Source: a virus
Virus record (IMG/VR): IMGVR_UViG_3300007734_000925
Coordinates: 1 to 27,467 of that record
Length of the DNA stretch: 27,467 bases
Strand: one strand, 5' to 3'
Shown here in pieces: positions 5,991-12,099 of the stretch; within the stretch, counting starts at the first letter, position 1; the number at the start of each line of letters is the position of its first letter. The notes below the pieces were generated by a model. The model ran no database searches. It saw only the letters and a list, made by a program, of their open reading frames with translations, and was not told the DNA's origin. The translations under genes were made by a program, and so were the position numbers.

Positions 5991-6315
5991 CCGTGCTACG
6001 CCGTGCTCCTCACCAGCCCGAGCTTCGTCGAGGTGTTGCTGTCGGCTGCGACCTTCCGGCGGCTGTCTCTCTTGTTGCTGTGCTCGGGGCTCGGCTCGCC
6101 CATACGCCTGTGGCTGCGGAGGATCGGTGGCACCTGATCTCCACGTCGGAGATGAGCCGTGGTCTGGCTCCTGTTCCTCCCCTTTTAAAAGAAAGAGAGA
6201 AAAAACGGCGGGAACCCTCTCGGACTTCAACGGGCGGTGTAGCGGCTCCGTCAAGGCGGACGTCGGCCTGGGTACCCGGGCTGCCGGCTTCTGCTGGATC
6301 GGTGCCCTCAGCCCG

Positions 6316-6351
6316 TTGGGCTTTCGGGCCTGTTAAGTATAGTACTATAAT
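6316..6351 (+). promoter_or_regulatory. Promoter-like region with TATAGTACTATA palindrome
   Basis: TTGGGC (6316-6321) and TATAGT (6338-6343) lie 16 bp apart, and a perfect TATAAT occurs at 6346-6351. The two -10-like boxes share a perfect 12-bp palindrome, TATAGTACTATA (6338-6349), so the site reads as a -10 on both strands and could also be an operator. It is the best promoter candidate upstream of the rightward gene block at 6481, leaving a leader of about 125 bases. This is an AT spot in an otherwise GC-rich sequence. Confidence 0.5.
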
Positions 6352-6480
6352 TGCAACTCCTGGGCCAACGTGTGATTACGGGGAGTTACACGACAGCAAG
6401 GTGCTTGCAGAATAGCCCGTACTTCGGTGGCGCGTTTGTAAAGTAAATGCCCCTGAGCGTGGGTGGTGTAGGCTTTGGGG

Positions 6481-6870
6481 ATGAGCAAGACCACCCTGCA
6501 GCCCCCGGTGATTCCCGACGCGATTGCCCTTCCCCGCAAGGTGCCCGAGCAGTTCAGCAAGCTGCTGTCCGCCGCGCTGAAGTCGGGCAAGGCCCCCTCG
6601 CGGCACGAGCTGAGAGTGCGCGCCGCCCTCGACGTCGAAGAGGCGGTGCTCAACGCCGAGGCCTCCGGTGCCGTGGATGGAAAGGATGCCTACGCCGGAG
6701 CTTTGGCACTGGCGAAGATTCGGACCCAGCAGCTTGCCATGCTCTCGCCGCTCATGGTCGAGCAGACCGGGCATAACTTGGACGCGCTGCTCTCACTGGT
6801 CGAGGCGGCGCCCGAGCGCACAGGGCCCACGGACGACCTCCACGTCACGGTGAGAAAACGTACCGGGTAG
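6481..6870 (+). CDS. Alpha-helical protein of unknown function
   Basis: A 129-residue, largely helical protein. ATG 6481 is immediately preceded by GGGG with no properly spaced ribosome binding site; TTG 6475 is an alternative start with GGGTGG eight bases upstream. Helices: PEQFSKLLSAALKSG, RHELRVRAALDVEEAVLNAEA, GKDAYAGALALAKIRTQQLAML and VEQTGHNLDALLSLVEAA, ending in a basic tail (VRKRTG). It heads the rightward block with the packaging genes. Small helical proteins at this position include small terminase subunits, but no DNA-binding head is evident, so that assignment is only a possibility. Confidence 0.65.
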   Translation: MSKTTLQPPVIPDAIALPRKVPEQFSKLLSAALKSGKAPSRHELRVRAALDVEEAVLNAEASGAVDGKDAYAGALALAKIRTQQLAMLSPLMVEQTGHNLDALLSLVEAAPERTGPTDDLHVTVRKRTG

Positions 6871-6871
6871 C

Positions 6872-6902
6872 TTGCATGATGCTTGCACCCATGTAAGCAT
6901 GG
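6872..6902. promoter_or_regulatory. Operator-like repeats before RHH gene
   Basis: The 36-base gap before the RHH gene contains ATGCTT (6879-6884) and AAGCAT (6895-6900) as inverted arms, plus a tandem GCTTGC (6870-6875 and 6881-6886). RHH repressors commonly bind such short repeats upstream of their own gene, so this may be an autoregulatory operator. Confidence 0.35.
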
Positions 6903-6906
6903 ACTC

Positions 6907-7107
6907 ATGGCTGAACCCATGAGAACGCTCACCTTTCGCATTCCCCACGGCTTGCTCGCGCGCCTCGACGCGCACGTTGAACGTGTCCGGCGCCGCTACC
7001 CGGTGCAGGTCATCTCCCGCGAGTCCGTGCTCCGCAACATCATCTTCCGCGCGACGTCCCGCCCGGTGAAGGCCGGGGTGGCTGATGGCGAAGACCACGC
7101 TCAGTAA
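6907..7107 (+). CDS. Ribbon-helix-helix DNA-binding protein
   Basis: A 66-residue protein from ATG 6907. Residues 7-43 give a clear RHH pattern: strand TLTFRIP, helix HGLLARLDAHVERVRRRY, a turn and strand-like PVQVISRE, then helix SVLRNIIFRA. These proteins dimerise through the strand pair, which inserts into the major groove. The start is not marked by a strong ribosome binding site; TTG 6883 and ATG 6919 are alternatives. Its end overlaps the next gene by 23 bases in another frame. It probably regulates phage genes, perhaps the rightward block, by binding the repeats just upstream. It is the second RHH-type protein of the window; the other is at 754. Confidence 0.75.
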   Translation: MAEPMRTLTFRIPHGLLARLDAHVERVRRRYPVQVISRESVLRNIIFRATSRPVKAGVADGEDHAQ

Positions 7108-7963
7108 CGTCGACTGGGGCTGCCACCCGCTCGGGCTCGTATCTGACAGCTTCATCGCAAAATCGCTGGGATGTTCCGACGTGTTGGTTGGCTACGCTCG
7201 GCGACAAGCTCGCATCGAGAAGGGCCCTCGCCACGCCATCATCGGCATCGGCAAGAACCCCTGGTGCTGGCGCCTGTGGATTACGTCGTGGGGAGAGGAG
7301 CGCGTGCTGGCCTACCTCGGCAAGTACCACCCGAAGCTGGTGCCAGTATTTGAAAAGCACCGCCCCGACATCTGGGAAGGCATCTCACTCGACGAACGCC
7401 TCGAGCGCGCCCGGCTACACCACGAGCGCGCCGAAGCGGTCCGCAAAGGCCTGCGCGAGAAGCGCAAGGCGAGCGACAAGCCGCGCACCGGGCAGGCGCC
7501 CCGCACCGGAGAGGCGCTCCGTCGGTGGAAGCTCGGGCTCAAACTCACGCCCGAGGAGCGCAAAGCCAACTCGCTTGCAAACCTCGCCAAAGCCAACGCA
7601 GCCAACGCGGAGATGCGTGCAAAGCTCAAGGCGGCAGAGCCAGTGGTCCATGCCGCCATCCGCCGTAACGTGGCTGCAGTGGCAAAGCTAGCTTCCGTGG
7701 AGCCGCCGAAGCCACTCGTGGGCCGCCCACAAGTGCGCAAGCCAGAGAAGCGGCAAAAGCCCCGGCTTGTCGCATCGGTGAAGTCCGCCGTGGGCAAGGA
7801 AAAGGTGGTCGACCCCGAGGTGCTCACGCGGCACGCAGCGGAGGAGGTCGCCCGCGCCACGAGCTCCATCGAGGAGTTCATGCGCCGACACGGTGTGAAG
7901 GTGCTCGCCCCAGCGGGGAGCGGCAAGAACGTCGGTCAGGTCATCGCGGTGAGGCGGGCATGA
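7085..7963 (+). CDS. HTH-like protein with long basic rod
   Basis: A 292-residue, strongly basic protein from ATG 7085 (GGGTGG upstream). Residues 11-44 (WGCHPLGLVSDSFIAKSLGCSDVLVGYARRQARI) follow a pattern common in phage proteins where PLG.VSD..IA..LG.S...V..AR..R.I is a homeodomain-like HTH. Residues 55-100 contain a Trp-rich segment (NPWCWRLWITSWGEERVLAYLG). From 110 onward there are long Arg/Lys/Ala helices, with proline-rich basic linkers. It ends in ATGA overlap with the resolvase gene. DNA binding is probable. Candidate roles are transcription control or recognition of packaging DNA, since no conventional small terminase lies beside the large subunit; both are inference. Confidence 0.7.
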   Translation: MAKTTLSNVDWGCHPLGLVSDSFIAKSLGCSDVLVGYARRQARIEKGPRHAIIGIGKNPWCWRLWITSWGEERVLAYLGKYHPKLVPVFEKHRPDIWEGISLDERLERARLHHERAEAVRKGLREKRKASDKPRTGQAPRTGEALRRWKLGLKLTPEERKANSLANLAKANAANAEMRAKLKAAEPVVHAAIRRNVAAVAKLASVEPPKPLVGRPQVRKPEKRQKPRLVASVKSAVGKEKVVDPEVLTRHAAEEVARATSSIEEFMRRHGVKVLAPAGSGKNVGQVIAVRRA

Positions 7964-8490
7964 TCTACTTCATCGGCATCGACCCCGGCGCGCTCGGCGC
8001 CATCGTGGTCGTGGACGAGAACGGCAAGTGTGTGATCTCCGAGCTCGCGCCCCGCTACCTCGGCGTGTTTGACATTCGCATGGCAGCGAAGGTGCTCGAC
8101 CCCCTGGGTATGGGCCCCTTCTACGGCGTTATCGAGAAGGCGGCGACACGTCGCCATAAGGGGCAGGCCCCCGGCTACATGGACACGGGATTCATGTCCC
8201 TGCGCCGGAGCATCTCGATGTGGGAGGCGGCGACCGGCGTGCCGCTCCACCAGATCCCCGCGCGCAAGTGGCAGGCGAAGGTGCTCGGCAAGTTCCCGAC
8301 GGGTGAGTCAAAGCGGTTCAGCATCGACTGGTGCTGGCGCAACGCGCCCGACGTGGACCTCGTCCCCGGCAAGAAGCGCGTGCCCCAGGATGGAATCGCG
8401 GACGCCCGGTGCCTCGCCGAGTACGCCCGGGTCCACCTGAAGCGCGACATCCCCCCATACCACCGCAAGGGAAAGAAGGTGCTGAAATGA
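7960..8490 (+). CDS. RuvC-like Holliday junction resolvase
   Basis: A 176-residue RNase H-fold nuclease. MIYFIGIDPGALGAIVV gives the first catalytic Asp (D8) and the glycine turn of the RuvC family, VIEKA gives Glu59, and PQDGIADARCLAEYA near the C-terminus gives Asp144 and Asp148. Spacing and overall length match RuvC-type enzymes, including phage members that lack the bacterial operon context. Such enzymes cut four-way junctions in recombining or replicating DNA and can debranch DNA before packaging. The start overlaps the previous gene (ATGA), and the stop overlaps the next start, so it is in the middle of a translationally coupled chain. The basic C-terminal tail (YHRKGKKVLK) may bind DNA. 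Confidence 0.9.
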   Translation: MIYFIGIDPGALGAIVVVDENGKCVISELAPRYLGVFDIRMAAKVLDPLGMGPFYGVIEKAATRRHKGQAPGYMDTGFMSLRRSISMWEAATGVPLHQIPARKWQAKVLGKFPTGESKRFSIDWCWRNAPDVDLVPGKKRVPQDGIADARCLAEYARVHLKRDIPPYHRKGKKVLK

Positions 8491-8699
8491 TTGAGTTCTC
8501 GAAATCAGACATACGGTATCTGAAATGGCTAAAGGCGCACCCGCACCGCGAGCGCCCCGAGGCGCACCTTGTGAAGCAGGGACTCGTCGTCAACAAGGGT
8601 GGGCTGTGGAGCATCACCAAGGAGGGCGAGGCGCTCGTCGCCCGCTTCGACTCGGCAGAGCAACTCGAGCGCGAGTTCATCATCGGAAAGGCGAACTGA
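8487..8699 (+). CDS. Small winged-helix-like protein
   Basis: A 70-residue protein from ATG 8487, overlapping the resolvase stop as ATGA. It contains a helix (SDIRYLKWLKAHP), a second region (PEAHLVKQGLVVNKGGLWSITKEGEALV) whose L..QGLV....G.WSIT..G pattern resembles the recognition helix and wing of a winged-helix domain, and a charged C-terminal helix (SAEQLEREFIIG). DNA binding is likely but no family is recognised. It is carried in the chain of tiny genes between resolvase and terminase. Confidence 0.7.
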   Translation: MIEFSKSDIRYLKWLKAHPHRERPEAHLVKQGLVVNKGGLWSITKEGEALVARFDSAEQLEREFIIGKAN

Positions 8700-8700
8700 C

Positions 8701-8886
8701 ATGAGCTACGACGAAGACGACCGTGAGCCCGACTCCGAGCGCATGGACGACCTCCCGCGCCGCCGCAGGTACTCCTGTGGACCAGAGCGCCTGTGCGGTG
8801 CAGACGACTGCTGTAGCTGCTTCCCAGGGGAGCACGAGCCCGACGAAGTCCAGCAGGACGACGACGACGATGAGGTGACGCCATGA
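8701..8886 (+). CDS. Small acidic cysteine-rich protein
   Basis: A 61-residue protein from ATG 8701, one base after the previous stop. It opens with an acidic segment (MSYDEDDREPDSERMDDLP), a basic patch (RRRR) and then five cysteines at 26, 32, 37, 38 and 40, followed by a poly-Asp tail. The Cys cluster could bind zinc or be oxidised; the acidic flanks might mimic DNA, as seen in some phage anti-host proteins. No homologue is recognised. Its TGA overlaps the next ATG (ATGA). Confidence 0.65.
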   Translation: MSYDEDDREPDSERMDDLPRRRRYSCGPERLCGADDCCSCFPGEHEPDEVQQDDDDDEVTP

Positions 8887-9107
8887 TTGACACGCTGACG
8901 TTCGGCAACTGCCTGAACGCGTTCGCGACGGTCGAGGACTTGCTCGCGTTCCTTGTCGCCGCGCAGCCCGAGGAACTGCGCCTGGTACTCGACCGGGAGA
9001 CGGAGGCGTACTCGGCCGGCGTGCTCGCTCAGCCGGTTGATGCATGGCAGCCCGAGAACATCGCGCTGGTGCGGTCGTTCGTCGAGAGCGGCGGGGTGGC
9101 GCCATGA
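8883..9107 (+). CDS. Small acidic helical protein, unknown
   Basis: A 74-residue acidic protein from ATG 8883 inside ATGA. Sequence segments such as VEDLLAFLVAAQPEELRLVLDRETEAY and NIALVRSFVESG suggest three helices. The middle segment (PEELRLVLDRE) resembles a short protein-protein interaction helix. No family is recognised. Its stop overlaps the next start as ATGA, so it is translated with its neighbours. Confidence 0.65.
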   Translation: MIDTLTFGNCLNAFATVEDLLAFLVAAQPEELRLVLDRETEAYSAGVLAQPVDAWQPENIALVRSFVESGGVAP

Positions 9108-9331
9108 ACGCCGAACGAGAACTGCGCCGGATATTCGACCGGCTCTACAAGATGGGCGTGGCATCGGCGTTCATCAACGTGTGCGACGAGGAGAACTGCG
9201 CCGGGTGCGGCGTGTGCATCATCGACAGCGACGAAGTCTTACGCGTCCTCGGCGAAATGATGAACGTCGCCACGCCCGGCATCACGATTGAGCGCGTGCT
9301 CGACGCGGCGAAGAAGGCGGGGGTGTACTGA
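9104..9331 (+). CDS. Small protein with CX4CX2CX2C cluster
   Basis: A 75-residue protein from ATG 9104 in ATGA. A helix (ELRRIFDRLYKMG) precedes strand SAFINV and then a cluster, CDEENCAGCGVC, with cysteines at 27, 32, 35 and 38. Four cysteines in this spacing could bind iron-sulfur or zinc. A helical C-terminal half follows (EVLRVLGEMM, TIERVLDAAKKAG). The CX2CX2C part recalls ferredoxin-like clusters, but the usual second half is absent. Function is not known. The stop and the next start overlap as TGATG. Confidence 0.7.
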   Translation: MNAERELRRIFDRLYKMGVASAFINVCDEENCAGCGVCIIDSDEVLRVLGEMMNVATPGITIERVLDAAKKAGVY

Positions 9332-9390
9332 TGAACCTCGTAGACGAACTGCAGGCGGCGCTCAACGCGCTGGGGGAGCAATACAAATGA
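9331..9390 (+). CDS. 19-residue micro-gene
   Basis: ATG 9331 shares its first base with the previous stop (TGATG), and its TGA (9388-9390) overlaps the ATG of the next gene at 9387. The peptide is MNLVDELQAALNALGEQYK, a single amphipathic helix. The ribosome binding site of the next gene (GGGGAG, about eight bases before 9387) lies inside this ORF. It may be a real microprotein, a coupling device or both. Confidence 0.45.
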   Translation: MNLVDELQAALNALGEQYK

Positions 9391-9626
9391 GCGTCTCACG
9401 CACTGACCGCTGGCGGGACGACATCAACGAGACAGAGCTCGACCTCGTGGACATGGGCGAGGGGCGAGTCTCGGTCGGCGTGATGCACCTGTCGTGGGAC
9501 ATGAACGCCGATGAGCCAGTGAAGATTCGGAGCTTCACCGAGCTGCGCTTCGAGCGGCTGGAGTTCATCGAGTGGGTCAACAAGGCGGTGCTCCCGCTGT
9601 ACGAGGCAGCCAAAAATGGACAGTAA
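9387..9626 (+). CDS. Small protein of unknown function
   Basis: A 79-residue protein. ATG 9387 is preferred to upstream in-frame starts because it follows GGGGAG and overlaps the micro-gene stop (ATGA). It is acidic in the first half (DDINETELDLVDMGEGRVSVGVMHL) with beta-strand character, followed by a helix (RLEFIEWVNKAVLPLYEAAK). Such layouts occur in many small phage proteins with no assigned role. It overlaps the next gene by 11 bases. Confidence 0.65.
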   Translation: MSVSRTDRWRDDINETELDLVDMGEGRVSVGVMHLSWDMNADEPVKIRSFTELRFERLEFIEWVNKAVLPLYEAAKNGQ

Positions 9627-9819
9627 CGTCACAGCCTCCGTCAAGGACGGCATGGTTCTACTCACCGACGGACAGACGACGTGGGGGTTCGAGCCCGACC
9701 GCGCGAAGCAACTCGCGCACGTTCTCTACGCGATGGCGCCTCGCGCTCGAGTCGCCATCGAGGAGGACCGCACCGTGTCGGTTCCTGCCGTAACGAGCCG
9801 CCCGGTGAACGATGGATGA
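9616..9819 (+). CDS. Small protein of unknown function
   Basis: A 67-residue protein from ATG 9616, starting before the previous stop. Beta strands (SVKDGMVLLTDGQTTWGF) lead into a helix (DRAKQLAHVLYAM) and a last strand (RVAIEEDRTVSV). The strand-strand-helix layout resembles other small alpha/beta phage proteins that sit before the large terminase. Function is not recognised. It overlaps the terminase start by eight bases, so it is probably translated with it. Confidence 0.65.
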   Translation: MDSNVTASVKDGMVLLTDGQTTWGFEPDRAKQLAHVLYAMAPRARVAIEEDRTVSVPAVTSRPVNDG

Positions 9820-11542
9820 CAAACTGACAGCCATCCTGAAGCGGTGCCAGTTCGACTTCGAGGCATTCTGTCGTGTGGCGCTGCGCATCCGCGTGGCGGA
9901 CGGCCCGATGTGGCGCTTCGTCCCGTTCGTGCTCAACAGCGAACAGGTGGACGTCTACGGCAAGATTGCCGAAATGGAAGCGACCGGGCGCTCCGCGCGC
10001 CTCGTGGTGCTGAAGTCTCGAAAGCTCGGCATCTCGACGCTCGTGCAAGCCATCGCCTACCACCGCGCGACGTACAACGCCGGCTACAAGGCGCAGACCA
10101 TCGCACACGTCAAGGAGGCGACCGACGAGATTGCCGGCATCTGCCGCACCTACGCCGACTACATCCCCGAGCCGCTGCAGGGCACGTTCGGCGCCACGCC
10201 GGTCAACGGTGGGCTGCTGTGGAAGAACGGCAGCACGCTCCGAGTGATGACGCAGGGCGGGCGCGACCAGGGGCGTGGCTCGTCGCCGTCGCTCATGCAC
10301 TTGTCCGAGGTGGCGCTCTGGGAGATGGGGCGCGCTCGCTCGTCGGGCTCCGACCCGCTCTCGTCCATGCTCGGGTCCGCCGAAGAGGCGGGCACGCTCG
10401 TCGTCATGGAGTCCACGGCCAAGGGCGCCCGAGGCGTGTTCTTCCGGCAGTGGAACATGGCGCAGCGGGCGAACGCCAAGTACAAGCCGGTGTTTCTCCC
10501 GTGGCATACGTCGATGCGGCACCAGCCCCCGATGAACCCCGAGGAGCGCGCGGCGTATGAGGCGCTGCTCGACGGCGAGGGCGCGTCCGCCTACCAGAAG
10601 CTGGGCATCACGGGCGAGTGGTTTGACCGCGCCGTCAAGTTCAAGCTGACGCCGTCCCAGGTAACGTGGGCGCTCGGCAAAATCGAGGAGCTCGGCGGCA
10701 AACTCGAGAAGTTCGACGAGGAGTTCCCGCTCTCGCCCGACCACGCCTTCCTGAGTTCCGGTCGCCCCGTGTTCCGCCGAGAGCACGTCGAAGCGGTCCG
10801 CGTCGAGGACTCGCCCATCCACACAGCGGGGCTGCTCAACGTCAACGCCAGCAGCATCAAGGACACGTCGAACGCGCCGGGGGACTCGTGGCTGTTCTGG
10901 CGCGAGCCTGAGCCAGGGCAGTGGCGCTACGCCATCGGCGTCGACATCGCGTCCGGTGGCGGCGGCGACATGGACTCCTCGTGCATCCAAGTCTTCGACC
11001 GCGCTCGCCGAGAGCAAGTCGCCGAGTTCATCAGCAACGAGATTCCGCCCGACCAGCTTGGGTTTCAGGTGCTCGCCGTGTGGCGCCTCTACCACGGGCT
11101 CGTGTGCCCCGAGGCGAACAACCACGGGCCGATGGTCGTCCGCGCGCTTCTCGACACGAACGTCCCGATGGTGCGCCGGGCGCAACTCAACAACGCATCG
11201 TCGACCTCGTGGATGCAGGAGTGGGGCTACTGGACCAGCAAGGCCACGCGGACGCCGCTGCTCGAAGCGATGGCGGCCGACGTGCGCGCGGGGCTCGTGG
11301 TAATGAAAAGTGCCCGGCTACAGGACGAGATGAGGGAGTTCGCCTACGATGCAAACGGCATCATGGACCACGGGTCCGACGGCCATGACGACGCCATCGT
11401 GGGGTTCGCGCTCGCGCTCGAAGCGCACCGGCAGTCCTCCCCAGTGGAGGCGCCGAAAGATGCACCGGCCTCGGTGCCAAGCTGGCGTTTGGCTCTTGAC
11501 AGGCGCAAGAAGGCTCGCAGGGTAAGCAAATGGGCAGTATAA
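9812..11542 (+). CDS. terL: Large terminase subunit (packaging ATPase/nuclease)
   Basis: A 576-residue large terminase. The N-terminal ATPase has a variant Walker A (VVLKSRKLGIST, residues 65-76) and Walker B LMHLSEVALW (161-170) with S165-E166. A coupling-like motif is LVVMESTAKG (196-205). The C-terminal RNase H-like nuclease contains Asp378 in GVDIASGG, Glu434 in CPEANNHG, and Asp526/527 in HDDAIVGFALAL. It translocates DNA into the prohead at the portal and cuts the concatemer. The length is ordinary for the family. It begins inside the preceding small gene, and no standard small terminase gene lies directly upstream. The last 30 residues are basic (RKKARRVSK). Confidence 0.95.
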   Translation: MDDKLTAILKRCQFDFEAFCRVALRIRVADGPMWRFVPFVLNSEQVDVYGKIAEMEATGRSARLVVLKSRKLGISTLVQAIAYHRATYNAGYKAQTIAHVKEATDEIAGICRTYADYIPEPLQGTFGATPVNGGLLWKNGSTLRVMTQGGRDQGRGSSPSLMHLSEVALWEMGRARSSGSDPLSSMLGSAEEAGTLVVMESTAKGARGVFFRQWNMAQRANAKYKPVFLPWHTSMRHQPPMNPEERAAYEALLDGEGASAYQKLGITGEWFDRAVKFKLTPSQVTWALGKIEELGGKLEKFDEEFPLSPDHAFLSSGRPVFRREHVEAVRVEDSPIHTAGLLNVNASSIKDTSNAPGDSWLFWREPEPGQWRYAIGVDIASGGGGDMDSSCIQVFDRARREQVAEFISNEIPPDQLGFQVLAVWRLYHGLVCPEANNHGPMVVRALLDTNVPMVRRAQLNNASSTSWMQEWGYWTSKATRTPLLEAMAADVRAGLVVMKSARLQDEMREFAYDANGIMDHGSDGHDDAIVGFALALEAHRQSSPVEAPKDAPASVPSWRLALDRRKKARRVSKWAV

Positions 11543-11766
11543 CAGACGAGGACGAGCCACCGGACGTTCCGGTACACCTCGTTCCGAAGTTCCTCAGCGC
11601 ATGGGAGAAGCACCGCCATGGGTTGGCTATCACTGATTCCAGACCTGTTGAAGATGCTCCCCGGGTTAGGAGGCTCAGAACAGTCGAAGGCTCCGACGCC
11701 ACAGAAGCAGTCACCCCAGTTCTCCCCGATGTCAGGCGCAGGACTCGGGGCTGGTCAGTCCCCTAA
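11530..11766 (+). CDS. Doubtful small ORF overlapping terminase and next gene
   Basis: ATG 11530 lies in the last codons of the terminase and opens a 78-codon frame. The first 30 residues (MGSITDEDEPPDVPVHLVPK then FLSAWEKHRHG) look protein-like, but the rest, past 11618, is read through a second open frame. Either it is a short real gene with a long overlap, or only its beginning is a leader. A weak AGGG precedes it. Confidence 0.35.
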   Translation: MGSITDEDEPPDVPVHLVPKFLSAWEKHRHGLAITDSRPVEDAPRVRRLRTVEGSDATEAVTPVLPDVRRRTRGWSVP

Positions 11767-11854
11767 CCCAGTGCAGCCGCCCGTTATGGCGCCAATGCAG
11801 TCGCCGCAGCAGGCGGCGCTATCATCGCTCCGGCAGCGGCTCGGGCTCGTATGA
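11618..11854 (+). CDS. Small Pro/Gln-rich virion-type protein
   Basis: A 78-residue protein from ATG 11618, with GGGAG ten bases upstream. It begins with a hydrophobic helix (MGWLSLIPDLLKMLPGLGG) followed by a Pro/Gln/Ser-rich segment (APTPQKQSPQFSPMSG, NPVQPPVMAPMQSPQQAAL) and a final helix (SLRQRLGLV). Such sequences are common in small proteins between terminase and portal in podoviruses, with unknown roles; ejected or connector-associated proteins are possible. It overlaps the previous doubtful ORF extensively and the next gene by ATGA. Confidence 0.6.
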   Translation: MGWLSLIPDLLKMLPGLGGSEQSKAPTPQKQSPQFSPMSGAGLGAGQSPNPVQPPVMAPMQSPQQAALSSLRQRLGLV

Positions 11855-12099
11855 ATAGCGTCAGCGAGGCAATGTCTGGGCAGATACAGCGCCTTGCAGC
11901 ACTTCGGGCCAATGGCAGCACTGGCACCACGAGCCCATCCATCGCGCTCGCCATGGCCAATGCCAAAGCCTCGGGCGGACAGATGCTGCCTGAGCCGCCG
12001 AGCAACGAGATGATTGAAAAGATGCGTGAAGCCGGGATGAGCACGGGTCAGATCCTTGCCATGCTGAACCAGCTTGGCGCCACAGGGGGTATGGGATGA
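11851..12099 (+). CDS. Small protein of unknown function before portal
   Basis: An 82-residue protein from ATG 11851, overlapping the previous stop as ATGA and the portal start as ATGA. Predicted helix MSGQIQRLAALRANG, a Ser/Thr/Ala segment, then helices NEMIEKMREAGMSTGQILAMLNQLG, with a Gly-rich end. The region MIEKMREAGMSTGQILAML reads like a short helix-turn-helix dimerisation motif. No family is recognised. Location between terminase and portal suggests a packaging or head role. Confidence 0.65.
   Translation: MNSVSEAMSGQIQRLAALRANGSTGTTSPSIALAMANAKASGGQMLPEPPSNEMIEKMREAGMSTGQILAMLNQLGATGGMG

Larger units (their letters stand above)
5175..6480. other. Gene-poor region, candidate origin or control region
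   Basis: About 1.3 kb separating leftward genes from the rightward packaging and head genes, with no ORF that has both a good start and convincing composition. GC at third positions of the ORFs here is lower than in surrounding genes. It holds a perfect-arm palindrome at 5479-5492, a 13-bp inverted repeat with arms at 5347-5359 and 5607-5619, two copies of CAATGGTT (5656-5663 and 5732-5739), a CGGCGC/GCGCCG hairpin near 5778-5795, a pyrimidine-rich tract at 5910-5990, an AT-rich patch at 6183-6207 with CTTTTAAAAG, and the palindrome TATAGTACTATA at 6338-6349. These fit an origin or regulatory hub; function is inference. Confidence 0.55.

Noticed and set aside
5802-6254. A 150-codon minus-strand ORF in the gene-poor region
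   Set aside because: Arg/Glu/Gln-rich product arising largely from the pyrimidine tract; no well-spaced ribosome binding site before its start and no resemblance to a protein family.
5220-6480. tRNA or CRISPR array
   Set aside because: No cloverleaf with a GTTC-type loop and no regularly spaced direct repeats were found here or elsewhere in the window.
9662-11185. A 507-codon ORF on the minus strand opposite the terminase
   Set aside because: It is the antisense shadow of a high-GC coding strand; the terminase on the plus strand has clear catalytic motifs and the minus product is Arg/Ala/Val/Gly-rich with no start signal.
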